The notes under the pieces are model-generated. The model was not told the origin of the DNA and made no database searches. It was given only the letters and a program-made list of their open reading frames with translations. A program made the translations under genes and the position numbers. From Vibrio sp. Isolate32 (GTDB lineage Bacteria > Pseudomonadota > Gammaproteobacteria > Enterobacterales > Vibrionaceae), in contig NZ_JAKEUQ010000016.1 in assembly GCF_022397955.1 (NCBI RefSeq), positions 2,679-66,678 on the forward strand: a stretch of DNA of 64,000 bases. The letters run 5' to 3'. Of the stretch, positions 19,460-28,689 are shown piece after piece. Position 1 is the stretch's first letter. The number at the start of each line of letters is the position of its first letter.

Positions 19460-20458
19460 ATGGATTTTCTAGCACTACCAAAGATTGATTTACACTGCCA
19501 CCTAGACGGAAGTGTTCGCCCAGATACGATTATTGACCTAGCAAAACAGTACAATATCGAACTACCTGAAGATCGCGACGCGGTTGTTCAATCTCTAACG
19601 GTGCCTGAAGATTGCAAAAACCTAGATGAGTACTTAGCTTGTTTCAGCCTGCCATTGCAAGTAATGCAGACTGCAGAAGCGATTGAACGTATCTCTTTCG
19701 AACTTTACGAAGACGCTGCACTAGAAAACGTTAAATACCTAGAGGTTCGCTTCGCACCAATCCTGCATGTAAATAAAGGCCTGTCTCTTGACGCGATCAT
19801 TGCGAGTGCAGTGAAAGGCATGAAGCGTGCTGAAGAGAAATACGACATCAAGGGCAATTACATCATGTCTGTACTGCGTATGTTCCCTAAAGATTCAATC
19901 AAAGACGTGATCGATGCAGGTAAGCCATACCTTGGTAAAGGCGTAGTCGCATTTGATATTGCTGGCGGTGAAAAGCCAGGTTTCTGTGCTGAGTTCCCTG
20001 AATACACGCAATATGCGATCGAGCAAGGCTACCGAGTGACGGTTCACGCAGGTGAGCAATGGCACGGTCAAAACGTTTACGACGCAGTGACTATGCTTGA
20101 CGCTGAGCGTATCGGCCACGGTGTACACATCCAAGGTAACGAAGATGCGTACAACATTGTGAAAGAGAAGCAGGTTGCGCTTGAAACTTGCCCAACAAGT
20201 AACGTTCAAACCAAGTGTATTCACAAATTCAGCGACCACCCAATTTCTGAATTCAAGAAAGATAGCATCGTTGTAACGATCAACACAGACAACCGCACTG
20301 TGTCGAACACAACAATGACTAACGAAGTGAAACGCGTATGTGAAACTTTCGACCTAACGAGAGAAGATTACGCAGAAATCTACAAATACTCTGTGGAGAG
20401 CGCTTTTGCTTCAGACGAAGTGAAACAACACCTAATGGGTTTTGTTGAGCAAATCTAA
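19460..20458 (+). CDS. add: Adenosine deaminase
   Basis: A 332-residue zinc enzyme that hydrolyses adenosine and deoxyadenosine to inosine forms and ammonia in purine salvage. The visible active site comprises the zinc ligands in [18 protein letters not shown] (the HAGE zinc/catalytic motif), GHGVHI and NTDNRTVS (the aspartate pair), plus ALETCPTSN. Length fits the bacterial family. The start ATG 19460 is supported by AAGGAATACTC. It is monocistronic, with a terminator at 20530, and a LysR gene is divergent. Confidence 0.97.
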   Translation: MDFLALPKIDLHCHLDGSVRPDTIIDLAKQYNIELPEDRDAVVQSLTVPEDCKNLDEYLACFSLPLQVMQTAEAIERISFELYEDAALENVKYLEVRFAPILHVNKGLSLDAIIASAVKGMKRAEEKYDIKGNYIMSVLRMFPKDSIKDVIDAGKPYLGKGVVAFDIAGGEKPGFCAEFPEYTQYAIEQGYRVTVHAGEQWHGQNVYDAVTMLDAERIGHGVHIQGNEDAYNIVKEKQVALETCPTSNVQTKCIHKFSDHPISEFKKDSIVVTINTDNRTVSNTTMTNEVKRVCETFDLTREDYAEIYKYSVESAFASDEVKQHLMGFVEQI

Positions 20459-20529
20459 TTTAACAAAGCGCGCCTTTTGCTGAATAGCTGGGCTCACTTA
20501 GCATTAATGCTTAAAGGCACAAAACAGGA

Positions 20530-20558
20530 AGAGAAAGGCTTAGGCTTTTCTCTTTTTT
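20530..20558 (+). terminator. Terminator of add
   Basis: AGAGAAAGGC, loop TTAG, then GCTTTTCTCT and a run of T. Its position inside the longest possible frame of the next gene is the reason for placing that gene's start further downstream. Confidence 0.85.
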
Positions 20559-20611
20559 TATGTCTGTATCTCCGTATTCTAATGCCCATGTTGACTAGTG
20601 AGATGCAAACA

Positions 20612-21178
20612 ATGAAAACAGAACTCCAGAAAATGCTATCCGGCGAAATTTTTGATGGCGCAGACCATGAGATAGACCACATGCGTACTCATGCGAGCAA
20701 GGCTCTGTCAGACTTCAATCAATGTTCAGACGATACTCAGCAGCCAAGCCTTCAAGCTAATCTATTTGGTAAAGTAGGCAGCAGCGTTGTCCGACCTCCT
20801 TTTCATTGCGAGTTTGGTAAAACCATCGAGATCGGTAACGACACCTTTATCAACATGAACGTAGTGATGCTTGATGGCGCGAATATCAAAATAAGCAACA
20901 ATGTATTGGTGGGGCCAAGTGCGCAGTTTTATACGGCCTCTCACTCGCTGAACTACCTCAGCCGTCGTAAGTGGGAAACTTTCTGCCTACCGATTACAGT
21001 CGAAGATGATGTCTGGATTGGTGGAAACTCGGTGATTAACCAAGGCGTGACCATTGGCGCTCGCTCTGTGATCGCAGCCAACTCTGTGGTCAACAGTGAT
21101 GTACCACCAGACTCCCTATACGGCGGCACACCAGCGAAGCTAATTCGATACTTGAATGCCGAACAAGCCCACGACTAA
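20612..21178 (+). CDS. Sugar O-acetyltransferase (maltose/galactoside acetyltransferase family)
   Basis: 188 residues from MKTELQKMLSGEIF, which aligns with the start of the paralogue at 636-1196. It contains the hexapeptide-repeat beta-helix (IEIGNDTFINMNVVMLDGA, IKISNNVLVGPS, VTIGARSVIAANSVV) and the catalytic histidine in TASHSLNYLSRR. The frame is open back to 20477, but that part contains the add terminator, so the start at 20612 (or 20603) is preferred. There is no strong ribosome site. It acetylates a sugar or similar acceptor from acetyl-CoA; the acceptor is unknown. A hairpin terminator follows at 21214. Confidence 0.88.
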   Translation: MKTELQKMLSGEIFDGADHEIDHMRTHASKALSDFNQCSDDTQQPSLQANLFGKVGSSVVRPPFHCEFGKTIEIGNDTFINMNVVMLDGANIKISNNVLVGPSAQFYTASHSLNYLSRRKWETFCLPITVEDDVWIGGNSVINQGVTIGARSVIAANSVVNSDVPPDSLYGGTPAKLIRYLNAEQAHD

Positions 21179-21213
21179 CCAAGTACGTTGCTTATCAAAA
21201 GCTAAAAACAAAC

Positions 21214-21240
21214 AGAGCCATGTTTCAATAACATGGCTCT
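21214..21240. terminator. Terminator between convergent genes
   Basis: The arms AGAGCCATGT and ACATGGCTCT enclose the loop TTCAATA. An A-rich run lies on the left and a TTAGTTT run on the right, so it could act for both directions. Confidence 0.75.
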
Positions 21241-21270
21241 TAGTTTAATAGTTAGCTTAGTTCATCTCAT

Positions 21271-22115
21271 TCATTGCTCAGAGGCCTGTAACGGGCTCCG
21301 CTCTAAAGCCTTCTCATACTCGGTTTGTGGTGAGCTAAGATAAGTGGTTTTCACAAAATCCTTCCACCCTGAAAATAGCGACTCTATCGGCTCATTCGTT
21401 ATTCCTGATACATCACCGTTACTCATTATGAGCTTGATAAAAGCCTCTTCCCCCCAAGAACGCTCGATAAACTCACCGATGGTATAACCGACTTCATAGA
21501 TTGTTGAACCACCATTCGGGTTTATGTATAACTCTTGAACAAGCCCATCAAAGCGGGATTTGATGGCATTCCGGTTATTCATATGGAACCAATAATCTTC
21601 AGATTTATAGATAGCCACCGCTTCCCACAACCAACGAGGGTTGTTCGCGAAGTTGGGGTTGATTTGAAGTGTCAGTAAATGCACAAATTCATGTAGCGCA
21701 GTCTTTTGAATTTCACCACCAAAGTGAAGCAACCTGATTTCGTGACTCTTAGGCTCCATATACCCAGTAGAGAAAGCGTATCGATAGCCAAGACTTCGCT
21801 CTTGTTCATCTAAATAGTCTTTTTGGTCCTGCCATACTCTAATGGTCACCGGCGGCATAGATTCAAGTTCGAACGCTTGCATCAACGGAACTCGGTAGAG
21901 CAACAAGGTGTTATGAATACTGGGAATGACAGAGGGTGATGTTCCATTGTAGAGGACATATTTAACGGCCCTTTGTCTGATTCGTAACAATCGTCACATG
22001 CCTTATCACCGCGAATTTGAAGCACAACAGCGACAAACAATACCAACACCGACAATGTCAGAATCAAGAATGTAACGATCGATTTAGATGGGTATCTTTT
22101 CATTTTCCTCATCAT
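21271..22115 (-). pseudogene. Peptidase-MA-like zinc metalloprotease, membrane-anchored, split by a frameshift
   Basis: Two overlapping frames look like one protein. The first (starting at 22115, MMRKMKRYPSKS) gives a signal-anchor helix (IVTFLILTLSVLVLFVAVV). It runs to a stop at 21882, but the sense of the protein passes near 21985 into the second frame. That frame gives VLYNGTSPSVIPSIHNTLLL and then a gluzincin-type active site, TALHEFVHLLTL, with a downstream glutamate in RWLWEAVAIY. The second frame has no proper start (TTG only, directly after a TGA). Either the gene is broken by a 1-base indel, or a programmed shift or sequencing error is present. Intact, it would be a periplasm-facing zinc peptidase of unknown target. 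Confidence 0.6.
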
Positions 22116-22138
22116 CAGTGAAGGTATCTCGCTGTACG

Positions 22139-22762
22139 TCACTCTTTTAAATTAACACCTAGCCTCTGTAACGCATTTTGACACTGTTCGGCATCGACAA
22201 ATTGGATACCTGCTATGCCTACTGCTTCCGCCCCTTTGACGTTATAAGGCATGTCATCAATGAAGACAGTTTCTGACGCTTTGAGGTTGTTTTCAGATAG
22301 CAGCGCTTGGTAAATTTGGGGCTGCGGTTTGAGCATGCCAAGCTCTGCAGATACCGCCGCACCATCAAATAATGGCCAAAATTCGTAGGTCTTTTTCAAG
22401 TACTCGACAATCTCGACCACATTATCGGTCAGAGCATACACGGCATAGCCAGAGCGCTTTACACGCTCAATGAGTTCTACAGAACCATGCAGTAAGATCT
22501 GCGTTTGTTTAACGTAATAAAACAGGCGAACACACTCTAATGGAGATAAGTTGAGTTCGCGTTGATAACAAAGCTTGGCCTCGCTTTCGCTCAAGAAGCC
22601 TTTGTTTAAATCCAACCAAATTGCACTTTGGAAAATAGAACGTGATCGAGACTCCAAGTCTTCAATATCACCAAAAGTAAGACGGGCAATTTCCAGTGGT
22701 GCCCAACGCACAATGACATTACCCACATCAAACACCACATTTTTGATTTCATTAGAACTCAT
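22139..22762 (-). CDS. HAD-superfamily phosphatase (YihX-like)
   Basis: A 207-residue haloacid-dehalogenase-fold hydrolase. Motif I is NVVFDVGNVIVRW, with the second acidic residue replaced by glycine-asparagine as in many YihX/epoxide-hydrolase N-domain members. Motif II is YALTDN, motif III is the lysine in GMLKPQPQIY, and motif IV is ETVFIDDMPYNV. The family removes phosphate from sugar phosphates such as alpha-glucose 1-phosphate. The start at ATG 22762 follows GGAGTGTGT. The 3' end abuts the frameshifted peptidase gene downstream, so the two may have shared a transcript. Confidence 0.88.
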   Translation of the reverse strand: MSSNEIKNVVFDVGNVIVRWAPLEIARLTFGDIEDLESRSRSIFQSAIWLDLNKGFLSESEAKLCYQRELNLSPLECVRLFYYVKQTQILLHGSVELIERVKRSGYAVYALTDNVVEIVEYLKKTYEFWPLFDGAAVSAELGMLKPQPQIYQALLSENNLKASETVFIDDMPYNVKGAEAVGIAGIQFVDAEQCQNALQRLGVNLKE

Positions 22763-22837
22763 ACACACTCCTATGAACGCATGTCATTGATGGTAAAGAG
22801 ACACAAAGTGCCACACATCAATGTTCATAACACACGT

Positions 22838-22942
22838 TTATAAATTAAAAGCCCCGAGTAGAATATACAACCAACAGAGCACAAAAAAGACCATCATTAC
22901 AACGGCCTTCGCAATATTCATTAACGAGTCAATCATCAACAT
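22838..22942 (-). CDS. Possible 34-residue single-helix membrane protein
   Basis: A short frame reads MLMIDSLMNIAKAVV, then a hydrophobic helix MMVFFVLCWLYILLG and AFNL. The composition (one helix with a short polar N-terminus) is that of small inner-membrane regulatory proteins. There is no strong ribosome site (AAAGCTGATTT precedes the ATG). It lies alone in a 366-base gap between the HAD gene and the GntR gene. The rest of the gap shows nothing recognised. Confidence 0.4.
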   Translation of the reverse strand: MLMIDSLMNIAKAVVMMVFFVLCWLYILLGAFNL

Positions 22943-23128
22943 AAATCAGCTTTAGACAACACGATTGTCGATGCGCTGTCAGAAGCATTTTTACGATAGA
23001 ACACGGCTCATTTCTCATCATATAATTGGCCTTCTATGTTAGAATTGCCGGCTAGTTCGGAATGTGCTGAGTATCTGATTTAGTTAACTATAATTTAATC
23101 ACCATGAGTGCTTTTTTAAGTTTTTAGA

Positions 23129-23836
23129 ATGAAAAAATATGAATTAGTTGTTCAAGATATTGTGAGCAAAATTTGCCAAAACAGTATCAACCATAAGCTT
23201 CCAGCAGAAAGAGAACTCACTGAAATATATGGGTTATCTCGATTTACTATTCGAAAGGCACTAGCAAAGCTAGAAGCGATTGGCATGGTCACATCTAAGG
23301 TGGGTTCAGGTTACTTCGTCAACACCGCTCTGATTGGTACACCTTTAGTCTACAACTCGATCACAGAGAACAGCTTTGAGGAGATCTCTTACAAAAAGAT
23401 CCAGTTGAACAAAGCACTACCCGACAATCACGAACAGCAAATTTTTTCATTAAGCGACAACGAATATATTTGGAAAATTAGACGCCTTCGATTGATCAAC
23501 AATAAAGTGGTTCAAATTGAAGAAGCAAAAATCCCAGTTAGCGTATTTCCTGAAATGAATGCGGAGATCATAGAAAGCTCGATTCAAAAGCACGCTTTGT
23601 CAAAAGGGCTGCAGATCGATAGTTATTTGACGACTTATCAGGCTGTTAACGTATCTAAAGAAGATGCTGAACTGCTTGGTTGTAAAAAGAATGTCGCTGC
23701 TATGAACATTACTAACCGAGGTTTCTTAGCGTCTGGTGAGTTATTTATAGTCAGCGATATTATTGATATTAATTACCAATGCACGTATCACACACCTTTT
23801 AACAGTGAAAGTATGAGTTACCGAGACAAAAAATAA
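23129..23836 (+). CDS. GntR-family (HutC/UTRA) transcriptional regulator
   Basis: A 235-residue regulator. The N-terminal winged helix contains KLPAERELTEIYGLSRFTIRKALAKLE and the wing VTSKVGSGYFV. The C-terminal UTRA ligand domain starts about residue 75 and includes IWKIRRLRLINNKVVQIEEAKIP and CTYHTPFNSESM. UTRA proteins usually sense a phosphosugar or sugar acid. It precedes, on the other strand's side, the dehydratase and the PTS/KDG genes, and is their likely regulator. The start ATG has only a weak ribosome site. Confidence 0.9.
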   Translation: MKKYELVVQDIVSKICQNSINHKLPAERELTEIYGLSRFTIRKALAKLEAIGMVTSKVGSGYFVNTALIGTPLVYNSITENSFEEISYKKIQLNKALPDNHEQQIFSLSDNEYIWKIRRLRLINNKVVQIEEAKIPVSVFPEMNAEIIESSIQKHALSKGLQIDSYLTTYQAVNVSKEDAELLGCKKNVAAMNITNRGFLASGELFIVSDIIDINYQCTYHTPFNSESMSYRDKK

Positions 23837-23967
23837 TAATGAGAAGATGATAATTATATTTAGTTGATAGGGTTAGTGGCTAGCTATTAAAAATATCAAT
23901 TTAAACCATCAATAATATAATCTTGTTAGTACCTAATTTTAATTAGACCAATCAAATTAACTCAAAA

Positions 23968-23993
23968 AAATGGCCGCTAATAGCGGCCATTTT
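23968..23993. terminator. Bidirectional terminator
   Basis: AAATGGCCGCT, loop AAT, then AGCGGCCATTT, flanked by A and T runs. It serves the convergent GntR and dehydratase genes. Confidence 0.88.
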
Positions 23994-24009
23994 ATATTAA
24001 AAATACGAG

Positions 24010-25209
24010 TTAAGGGGTATGGATAGCGCCATCAGGAAGGCGGCTTTGAGTCCACTCGTGGGGGCGATACATAACAGGGAACTCGGCTGCAACCTCTCGG
24101 TCGATTTCAACACCAATACCTGCGATTTCTGAAGCGTATAAGTAGCCATTAATTGGCTCTGCAGCGTTCGGGAATACCTTGTGCGTGTTTTCGTTGTACT
24201 CGACATGTTCTTGAATGGCCGCATTGTGTAAATGCACATTCAAATGCGTGTTTACCGCTGCACCAATTGGCGTCATATCTGGTGGGCAATGCCATGCAAT
24301 ACGAACACCAAAGTTCTGACATAGATGACCTAGTTTCAGAGCTGGGGTAATGCCACCAATCTGTGAAACATGACAACGAATGAAATCAATACGACGGTTA
24401 GCAATCAATGATTTCCACTCTTCAGGGTTATTAAACAACTCCCCTAAACCTAATGAAACTGAGCTCTGGCTGCGAATATTATCCAACCATTCCGTTTGAT
24501 TTGGCGGCAGGATATCTTCAATGAAGTAAGGCCTATATTGCTCAACTTCTTTGGCAAATTGTATCGCTTGGTTCGGGAATAGGCGCTCATGAACATCGTG
24601 AAGGATATGGAATTGGTTACCATATTTCTCTCTCAGCGACTTAAACATCTTTAACGTATTGTCCATGTACTGATCTTGGTCGTAGTACGAACCTTCAGTC
24701 GGGTTTTGAGTGGTATGCAAATCAGTTGGAACACCTCCATAGAAACCAAGCTGACAACGAATGTGCTTGTAACCTTTGTCTAGGAAAGATTCCACCAACT
24801 TATAAATACCTTCCATGGTGTCGCTAGTCGCGTGTGTGTATACAGGAATTGCATCACGAGACTTACCACCAAATAATTGATGTAACGGCATACCCGCCAA
24901 TTTGGCTTTAATATCCCACAGTGCCATATCAACACCAGAAATTGCATTATTGATGACAGGGCCATTTCGCCAGTAAGCGTTAACCATCATCATTTGCCAT
25001 AAGTCTTCAATATTATTGGCGTTTTTTCCAATAAGAATAGGTTTTAAATATTCATCGACCATTGTTTTCACAGCAAGCGGTCGTTGTTGGAATGTCGCAC
25101 ACCCAAACCCAGTCACGCCTTCATTCGTTTCAACTACCACGGTAATGAGATTGTGCCTGTCTGGCTTAGTAATAATACAATGGATATCGGATATAATAGT
25201 TTCTTTCAC
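24010..25209 (-). CDS. Enolase-superfamily sugar-acid dehydratase (mannonate dehydratase/RspA type)
   Basis: A 399-residue enolase-superfamily enzyme of the ManD/RspA branch. The signatures are [22 protein letters not shown], the metal ligands in [16 protein letters not shown] and [12 protein letters not shown], the C-terminal catalytic region [19 protein letters not shown], and the ManD ending [13 protein letters not shown]. Such enzymes dehydrate D-mannonate or D-gluconate to 2-keto-3-deoxygluconate, sometimes weakly. Because KDG kinase and KDPG aldolase genes follow across the divergent promoter, KDG is the natural product here. The exact sugar acid is not decided by sequence. Start ATG 25209. 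Confidence 0.9.
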   Translation of the reverse strand: MKETIISDIHCIITKPDRHNLITVVVETNEGVTGFGCATFQQRPLAVKTMVDEYLKPILIGKNANNIEDLWQMMMVNAYWRNGPVINNAISGVDMALWDIKAKLAGMPLHQLFGGKSRDAIPVYTHATSDTMEGIYKLVESFLDKGYKHIRCQLGFYGGVPTDLHTTQNPTEGSYYDQDQYMDNTLKMFKSLREKYGNQFHILHDVHERLFPNQAIQFAKEVEQYRPYFIEDILPPNQTEWLDNIRSQSSVSLGLGELFNNPEEWKSLIANRRIDFIRCHVSQIGGITPALKLGHLCQNFGVRIAWHCPPDMTPIGAAVNTHLNVHLHNAAIQEHVEYNENTHKVFPNAAEPINGYLYASEIAGIGVEIDREVAAEFPVMYRPHEWTQSRLPDGAIHTP

Positions 25210-25294
25210 AATTAAATAACCTAAACTTAAGTCAACTCCTATTATCTAACCGCTTTAAAAATCACATTTCAAGCGCTAATTTTTGCCTAAAAAT

Positions 25295-25341
25295 AATTGG
25301 TACGTTAAGTGTTTTTTTTTGATAAACAAAACATACCAATT
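25295..25341. promoter_or_regulatory. Inverted repeat, candidate GntR-type operator pair
   Basis: AATTGGTA at 25295 and TACCAATT at 25334 form an inverted repeat in the divergent promoter region between the dehydratase and the PTS gene. They are spaced about 39 bases apart, and the right copy also contains the palindrome CCAATTGG. They are candidate sites for the GntR regulator encoded at 23129-23836. Confidence 0.35.
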
Positions 25342-25470
25342 GGCAAAAAACGGTGAAAAAATAATTTTTCAGATTTTAAATGTGATTGAGATCTCTTTTT
25401 ATTCCGTTGGATTTAAATTGGTTATCGTTATGATTTCTCGAGTTAAATATATTCCAATAACAGGTTTAGT

Positions 25471-26904
25471 ATGCAAATGGTAGAAAAGAGTGATGCCGTT
25501 GTGAATAGCTCTAAGTCATCATCGAAAAAGAAAAACTTCAAAGAAAATATACAGTTATTAGTCACTGCTCTTGGCGGTGAAGAGAACATCGTGAGTATCA
25601 CGCACTGTATGACAAGACTGAGATTCAAATTAGCCGACGAGTCATTGGCTAACGAAGATGACATCAAGCAAATCACAGGTGTGAAAGGTGTCGTTCTTCA
25701 ACAAGGTCAAACTCAAGTTATCATCGGGGTTGAGGTAGAGAAGTGGTTCAACGCCCTATCAAATACGCAACAAGCTAATGCAAGTTCTGCTGATGAGCTA
25801 GAGAAAGGCAAACTATTCCAAGGCGTGATGCGCATTGTTGCTGGTATCTTTGGCCCTGTAGTACCCGCCATTGCGGGTGCCGGTATGTTAATGGGCCTGC
25901 TATCAGGCCTTATTGCTACCAATGTTATCTCTGAAACCTCAGACACTGTTTACTTCTTCCGTTCAATTTCTATTGCGGTGTTCTTCTTCTTACCTATGCT
26001 GGTTTCTTTCTCTGCAGCCAAGGTCTTTAAAGTAAATGAGTACATAGCACTTGCTGTTTCCTCAGCAATGCTAGCACCCAAGCTAGTAGATAAAGCGGCG
26101 ATGCTAAAAGACGCAGGCGCAGCTCCGGAGCTAACGGTTCTTGGCGTGGTTCCTATTGAATTACTTAACTACGGCGGTGCAATTGTTCCTGCGATTCTTG
26201 CAATCTGGTTGCTATCTAAAGTGACACCTCTGGTTGATCGAATGGTCCCTGCTTCAGCTAAGCCTGTATTCACACCGCTGCTAGCGTTTACAGTAACTTC
26301 TACCATCACACTATCTTTTGTTGGCCCTGCGGGCATTTGGCTAAGTAACGGTGCTGGTTGGGTAATGAGTTCATTACTGGAGATCTCTCCGACGCTAACG
26401 GGCTTTGTATTTGGTCTAACTCGCCCAATTACTATTGTATTTGGTATTCACCACAGCATGACGCCAATTAGCCTGAATAACTTTGCACTGTATGGCAAGG
26501 ATCTGCTGATGCCTATCATGTGTTTGGGTAACATGGCGATTGCGGGTGCAACCATGGCTATCTGGCACAAACAGCGCAAGACAGTTTCTAAAGAGCAATC
26601 TTCGATTACGATGGGTTCAAGTGTAACGGCGATTCTAGGTATTACAGAGCCAGCTCTGTTTGGTGTCCTAACTAAATACACCAAAGCGATGATGACTGCG
26701 AGTTTAGCAGCAGGTGTATTCGGTGCTATCTCAGTAACGATTGATACTCACTTAACGAGCTACATTCTTTCTTCTGTATTCAGCCTGCCAGCTTACCTTG
26801 CAAGCGGTACAAAAAACTTCCTTCAAGCAATCATGGGCGTGGTGGGTGTATTCACACTATCTTTCATTCTAACCATGTTGTTTGTGAAACTAGACAACAA
26901 ATAA
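25471..26904 (+). CDS. PTS system EIIBC component, glucose/sucrose superfamily
   Basis: A 477-residue permease. The EIIB domain is at residues 25-110, with the phospho-cysteine in ITHCMTRLRFKL. The EIIC membrane domain follows from about residue 120 (GIFGPVVPAIAGAGMLMGLL) and carries the conserved GITEPALFGV loop. No EIIA domain is fused, so it must borrow one (for example EIIA-Glc). The PTS delivers a phosphorylated sugar to the cytoplasm, which sits oddly with neighbouring enzymes acting on unphosphorylated acids. The substrate is unknown. It is the first gene of a rightward operon with KDG kinase and KDPG aldolase. Confidence 0.9.
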   Translation: MQMVEKSDAVVNSSKSSSKKKNFKENIQLLVTALGGEENIVSITHCMTRLRFKLADESLANEDDIKQITGVKGVVLQQGQTQVIIGVEVEKWFNALSNTQQANASSADELEKGKLFQGVMRIVAGIFGPVVPAIAGAGMLMGLLSGLIATNVISETSDTVYFFRSISIAVFFFLPMLVSFSAAKVFKVNEYIALAVSSAMLAPKLVDKAAMLKDAGAAPELTVLGVVPIELLNYGGAIVPAILAIWLLSKVTPLVDRMVPASAKPVFTPLLAFTVTSTITLSFVGPAGIWLSNGAGWVMSSLLEISPTLTGFVFGLTRPITIVFGIHHSMTPISLNNFALYGKDLLMPIMCLGNMAIAGATMAIWHKQRKTVSKEQSSITMGSSVTAILGITEPALFGVLTKYTKAMMTASLAAGVFGAISVTIDTHLTSYILSSVFSLPAYLASGTKNFLQAIMGVVGVFTLSFILTMLFVKLDNK

Positions 26905-26931
26905 GCTCCTTTTGACTTGCTCAAAAGATCC

Positions 26932-26958
26932 ACGTGGCTACCTGCTTTGTAGCCACGT
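26932..26958 (+). other. Hairpin between the PTS and KDG-kinase genes
   Basis: ACGTGGCTAC and GTAGCCACGT form a perfect 10-base-pair stem with a 7-base loop. There is no U-tract after it, so it is more likely an mRNA-stabilising or processing element that sets the ratio of permease to kinase than a terminator. Confidence 0.55.
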
Positions 26959-27004
26959 TCCATCATTTGATACCCAGCAATCCAACTTTTCAAAAAGGCA
27001 CACT

Positions 27005-27961
27005 ATGAGCCATATTGCGATTATCGGCGAATGCATGATTGAACTGAATGGCGCACCATTTGGCACCATGCAACAAAGCTATGGCGGAGACACGCTCAAC
27101 GCCGCTGTTTACCTAAACCGAAGTGCCACCAGCAATGTTGAACAGACAGGCAATCCTTCAATACGTACCAGCTACGTGACTGCGCTTGGATCTGACGCCA
27201 TTAGCCAACAGATGCTAGAACGATGGCAAAGTGAGGGCATATCGACAGATCTTGTCGTTATCGACGAGAAACGTTCTCCAGGCCTGTACTTGATTCAGCT
27301 GGATGACGAAGGGGAAAGAACCTTCTTATACTGGCGCAACAACTCTGCTGCACGCTATCTAGTTCAACACCCTAATTTCGATGAGATCTGCCAATCACTA
27401 AACGATGTGGATATGATCTTTTTCAGCGGTATATCGCTAGCGATATTGCCACAAAGCGATCAAATCAAGTTACTAGAATTCATCCAGAAACTGCGTTCAA
27501 GAGGCGTCACTATCGCTTTTGACAGTAACTACCGATCGAAGCTATGGGAATCAGAAAACGCGACCAAAGAGAGCTATCAATTGGGTTATCAAATCACTGA
27601 TATCGCTTTGGTTACCTTTGATGATGAACAGCAACTATGGGGCGACCAAACACCTCAAGACACCATCGACCGACTACACAGGCTTGGCGTGAAGACCATC
27701 ATTATAAAACTCGGTGCTGAAGGCTGTTTGGTCAGTGAAACTCCAGAGAAAGCACCAAGCCTCATTAAGACCACGCCAGTCGAAACCGTCATCGATAGCA
27801 CTTCGGCCGGTGATTCATTCAATGGTGGTTTCTTATCTTGTTATCTATCGGGTGGCTCTGTTGAGCAAGCCTGTCGCAAAGGTAATGCACTGGCGAGACT
27901 GGTCATTCAACATCATGGCGCAATCATCCCAAAATCCATCACCGACACTCTTTCAAACTGA
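27005..27961 (+). CDS. kdgK: 2-dehydro-3-deoxygluconate kinase (PfkB family)
   Basis: A 318-residue ribokinase-family enzyme that phosphorylates 2-keto-3-deoxygluconate to KDPG. The N-terminal ECMIELNG and the sugar loop YGGDTLNAAVYLNRS are typical of KdgK. The C-terminal PfkB signature DSTSAGDSFNGGFL holds the catalytic aspartate (in AGDSF). The start is the ATG at 27005 after AAAAAGG; the frame extends upstream to 26912 but that part is the intergenic hairpin. It is followed after 15 bases by the KDPG aldolase gene. Confidence 0.93.
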   Translation: MSHIAIIGECMIELNGAPFGTMQQSYGGDTLNAAVYLNRSATSNVEQTGNPSIRTSYVTALGSDAISQQMLERWQSEGISTDLVVIDEKRSPGLYLIQLDDEGERTFLYWRNNSAARYLVQHPNFDEICQSLNDVDMIFFSGISLAILPQSDQIKLLEFIQKLRSRGVTIAFDSNYRSKLWESENATKESYQLGYQITDIALVTFDDEQQLWGDQTPQDTIDRLHRLGVKTIIIKLGAEGCLVSETPEKAPSLIKTTPVETVIDSTSAGDSFNGGFLSCYLSGGSVEQACRKGNALARLVIQHHGAIIPKSITDTLSN

Positions 27962-27976
27962 CATTAAGAAGTACAC

Positions 27977-28606
27977 ATGCCTACAATTAACGAACAGCTA
28001 AACGCACTTAAAGTCATCCCTGTTATTGCTCTAGATAACGCAGAGGATATTATCCCACTAGGCAAGGTATTGGCTGAAAATGGACTGCCAGCCGCTGAGA
28101 TTACGTTCCGTTCAGACGCAGCTGTTGAAGCTATTCGACTGCTACGAGAAGCTCAGCCTGACATGCTGATTGGTGCCGGAACAATTTTAAATAGTGAGCA
28201 AGCACTGGCAGCAAAAGAAGCGGGCGCGACCTTTGTGGTTTCACCGGGCTTTAATCCGAACACAGTTAAAGCATGCCAAGAGATCGGCATCGATATCATT
28301 CCAGGAGTGAACAATCCAAGCACCGTTGAAGCGGCATTAGAAATGGGTCTAACAACCTTGAAGTTCTTCCCAGCAGAAGCTTCAGGTGGGATCAGCATGG
28401 TGAAATCACTCGTTGGCCCATACGGCGACATTAGACTCATGCCTACAGGCGGTATCACGCCATCAAACATCGATAACTACTTAGCAGTGCCTCAGGTATT
28501 AGCCTGTGGTGGTACGTGGATGGTCGACAAAAAACTCGTTGAAAATGGCGCGTGGGATGAGATTGCCCGCCTAACGCGAGAGATTGTTAAGCAGGTGACC
28601 CGCTAA
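27977..28606 (+). CDS. eda: 2-dehydro-3-deoxy-phosphogluconate aldolase (KDPG/KHG aldolase)
   Basis: A 209-residue class I aldolase that splits KDPG into pyruvate and glyceraldehyde 3-phosphate. The Schiff-base lysine is in TTLKFFPAEASGG, the catalytic glutamate is in AAEITFRSD, and the phosphate-binding region is PTGGITPSNI. Length is typical. It is the last gene of the PTS-kinase-aldolase operon, with a strong terminator at 28651. It is probably a second, locus-specific copy besides the Entner-Doudoroff one (inference). Confidence 0.95.
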   Translation: MPTINEQLNALKVIPVIALDNAEDIIPLGKVLAENGLPAAEITFRSDAAVEAIRLLREAQPDMLIGAGTILNSEQALAAKEAGATFVVSPGFNPNTVKACQEIGIDIIPGVNNPSTVEAALEMGLTTLKFFPAEASGGISMVKSLVGPYGDIRLMPTGGITPSNIDNYLAVPQVLACGGTWMVDKKLVENGAWDEIARLTREIVKQVTR

Positions 28607-28650
28607 GAAAGCCAATTAATTCAAAAACTTAATAACGACTTACATACAAA

Positions 28651-28682
28651 AAGAGCGAGAAGTTAGCCTCTCGCTCTTTTTT
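28651..28682. terminator. Terminator after eda
   Basis: AAGAGCGAGA, loop AGTTAGCC, then TCTCGCTCTT and a T run. It also faces the convergent M20 hydrolase gene. Confidence 0.88.
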
Positions 28683-28689
28683 CATCAAT

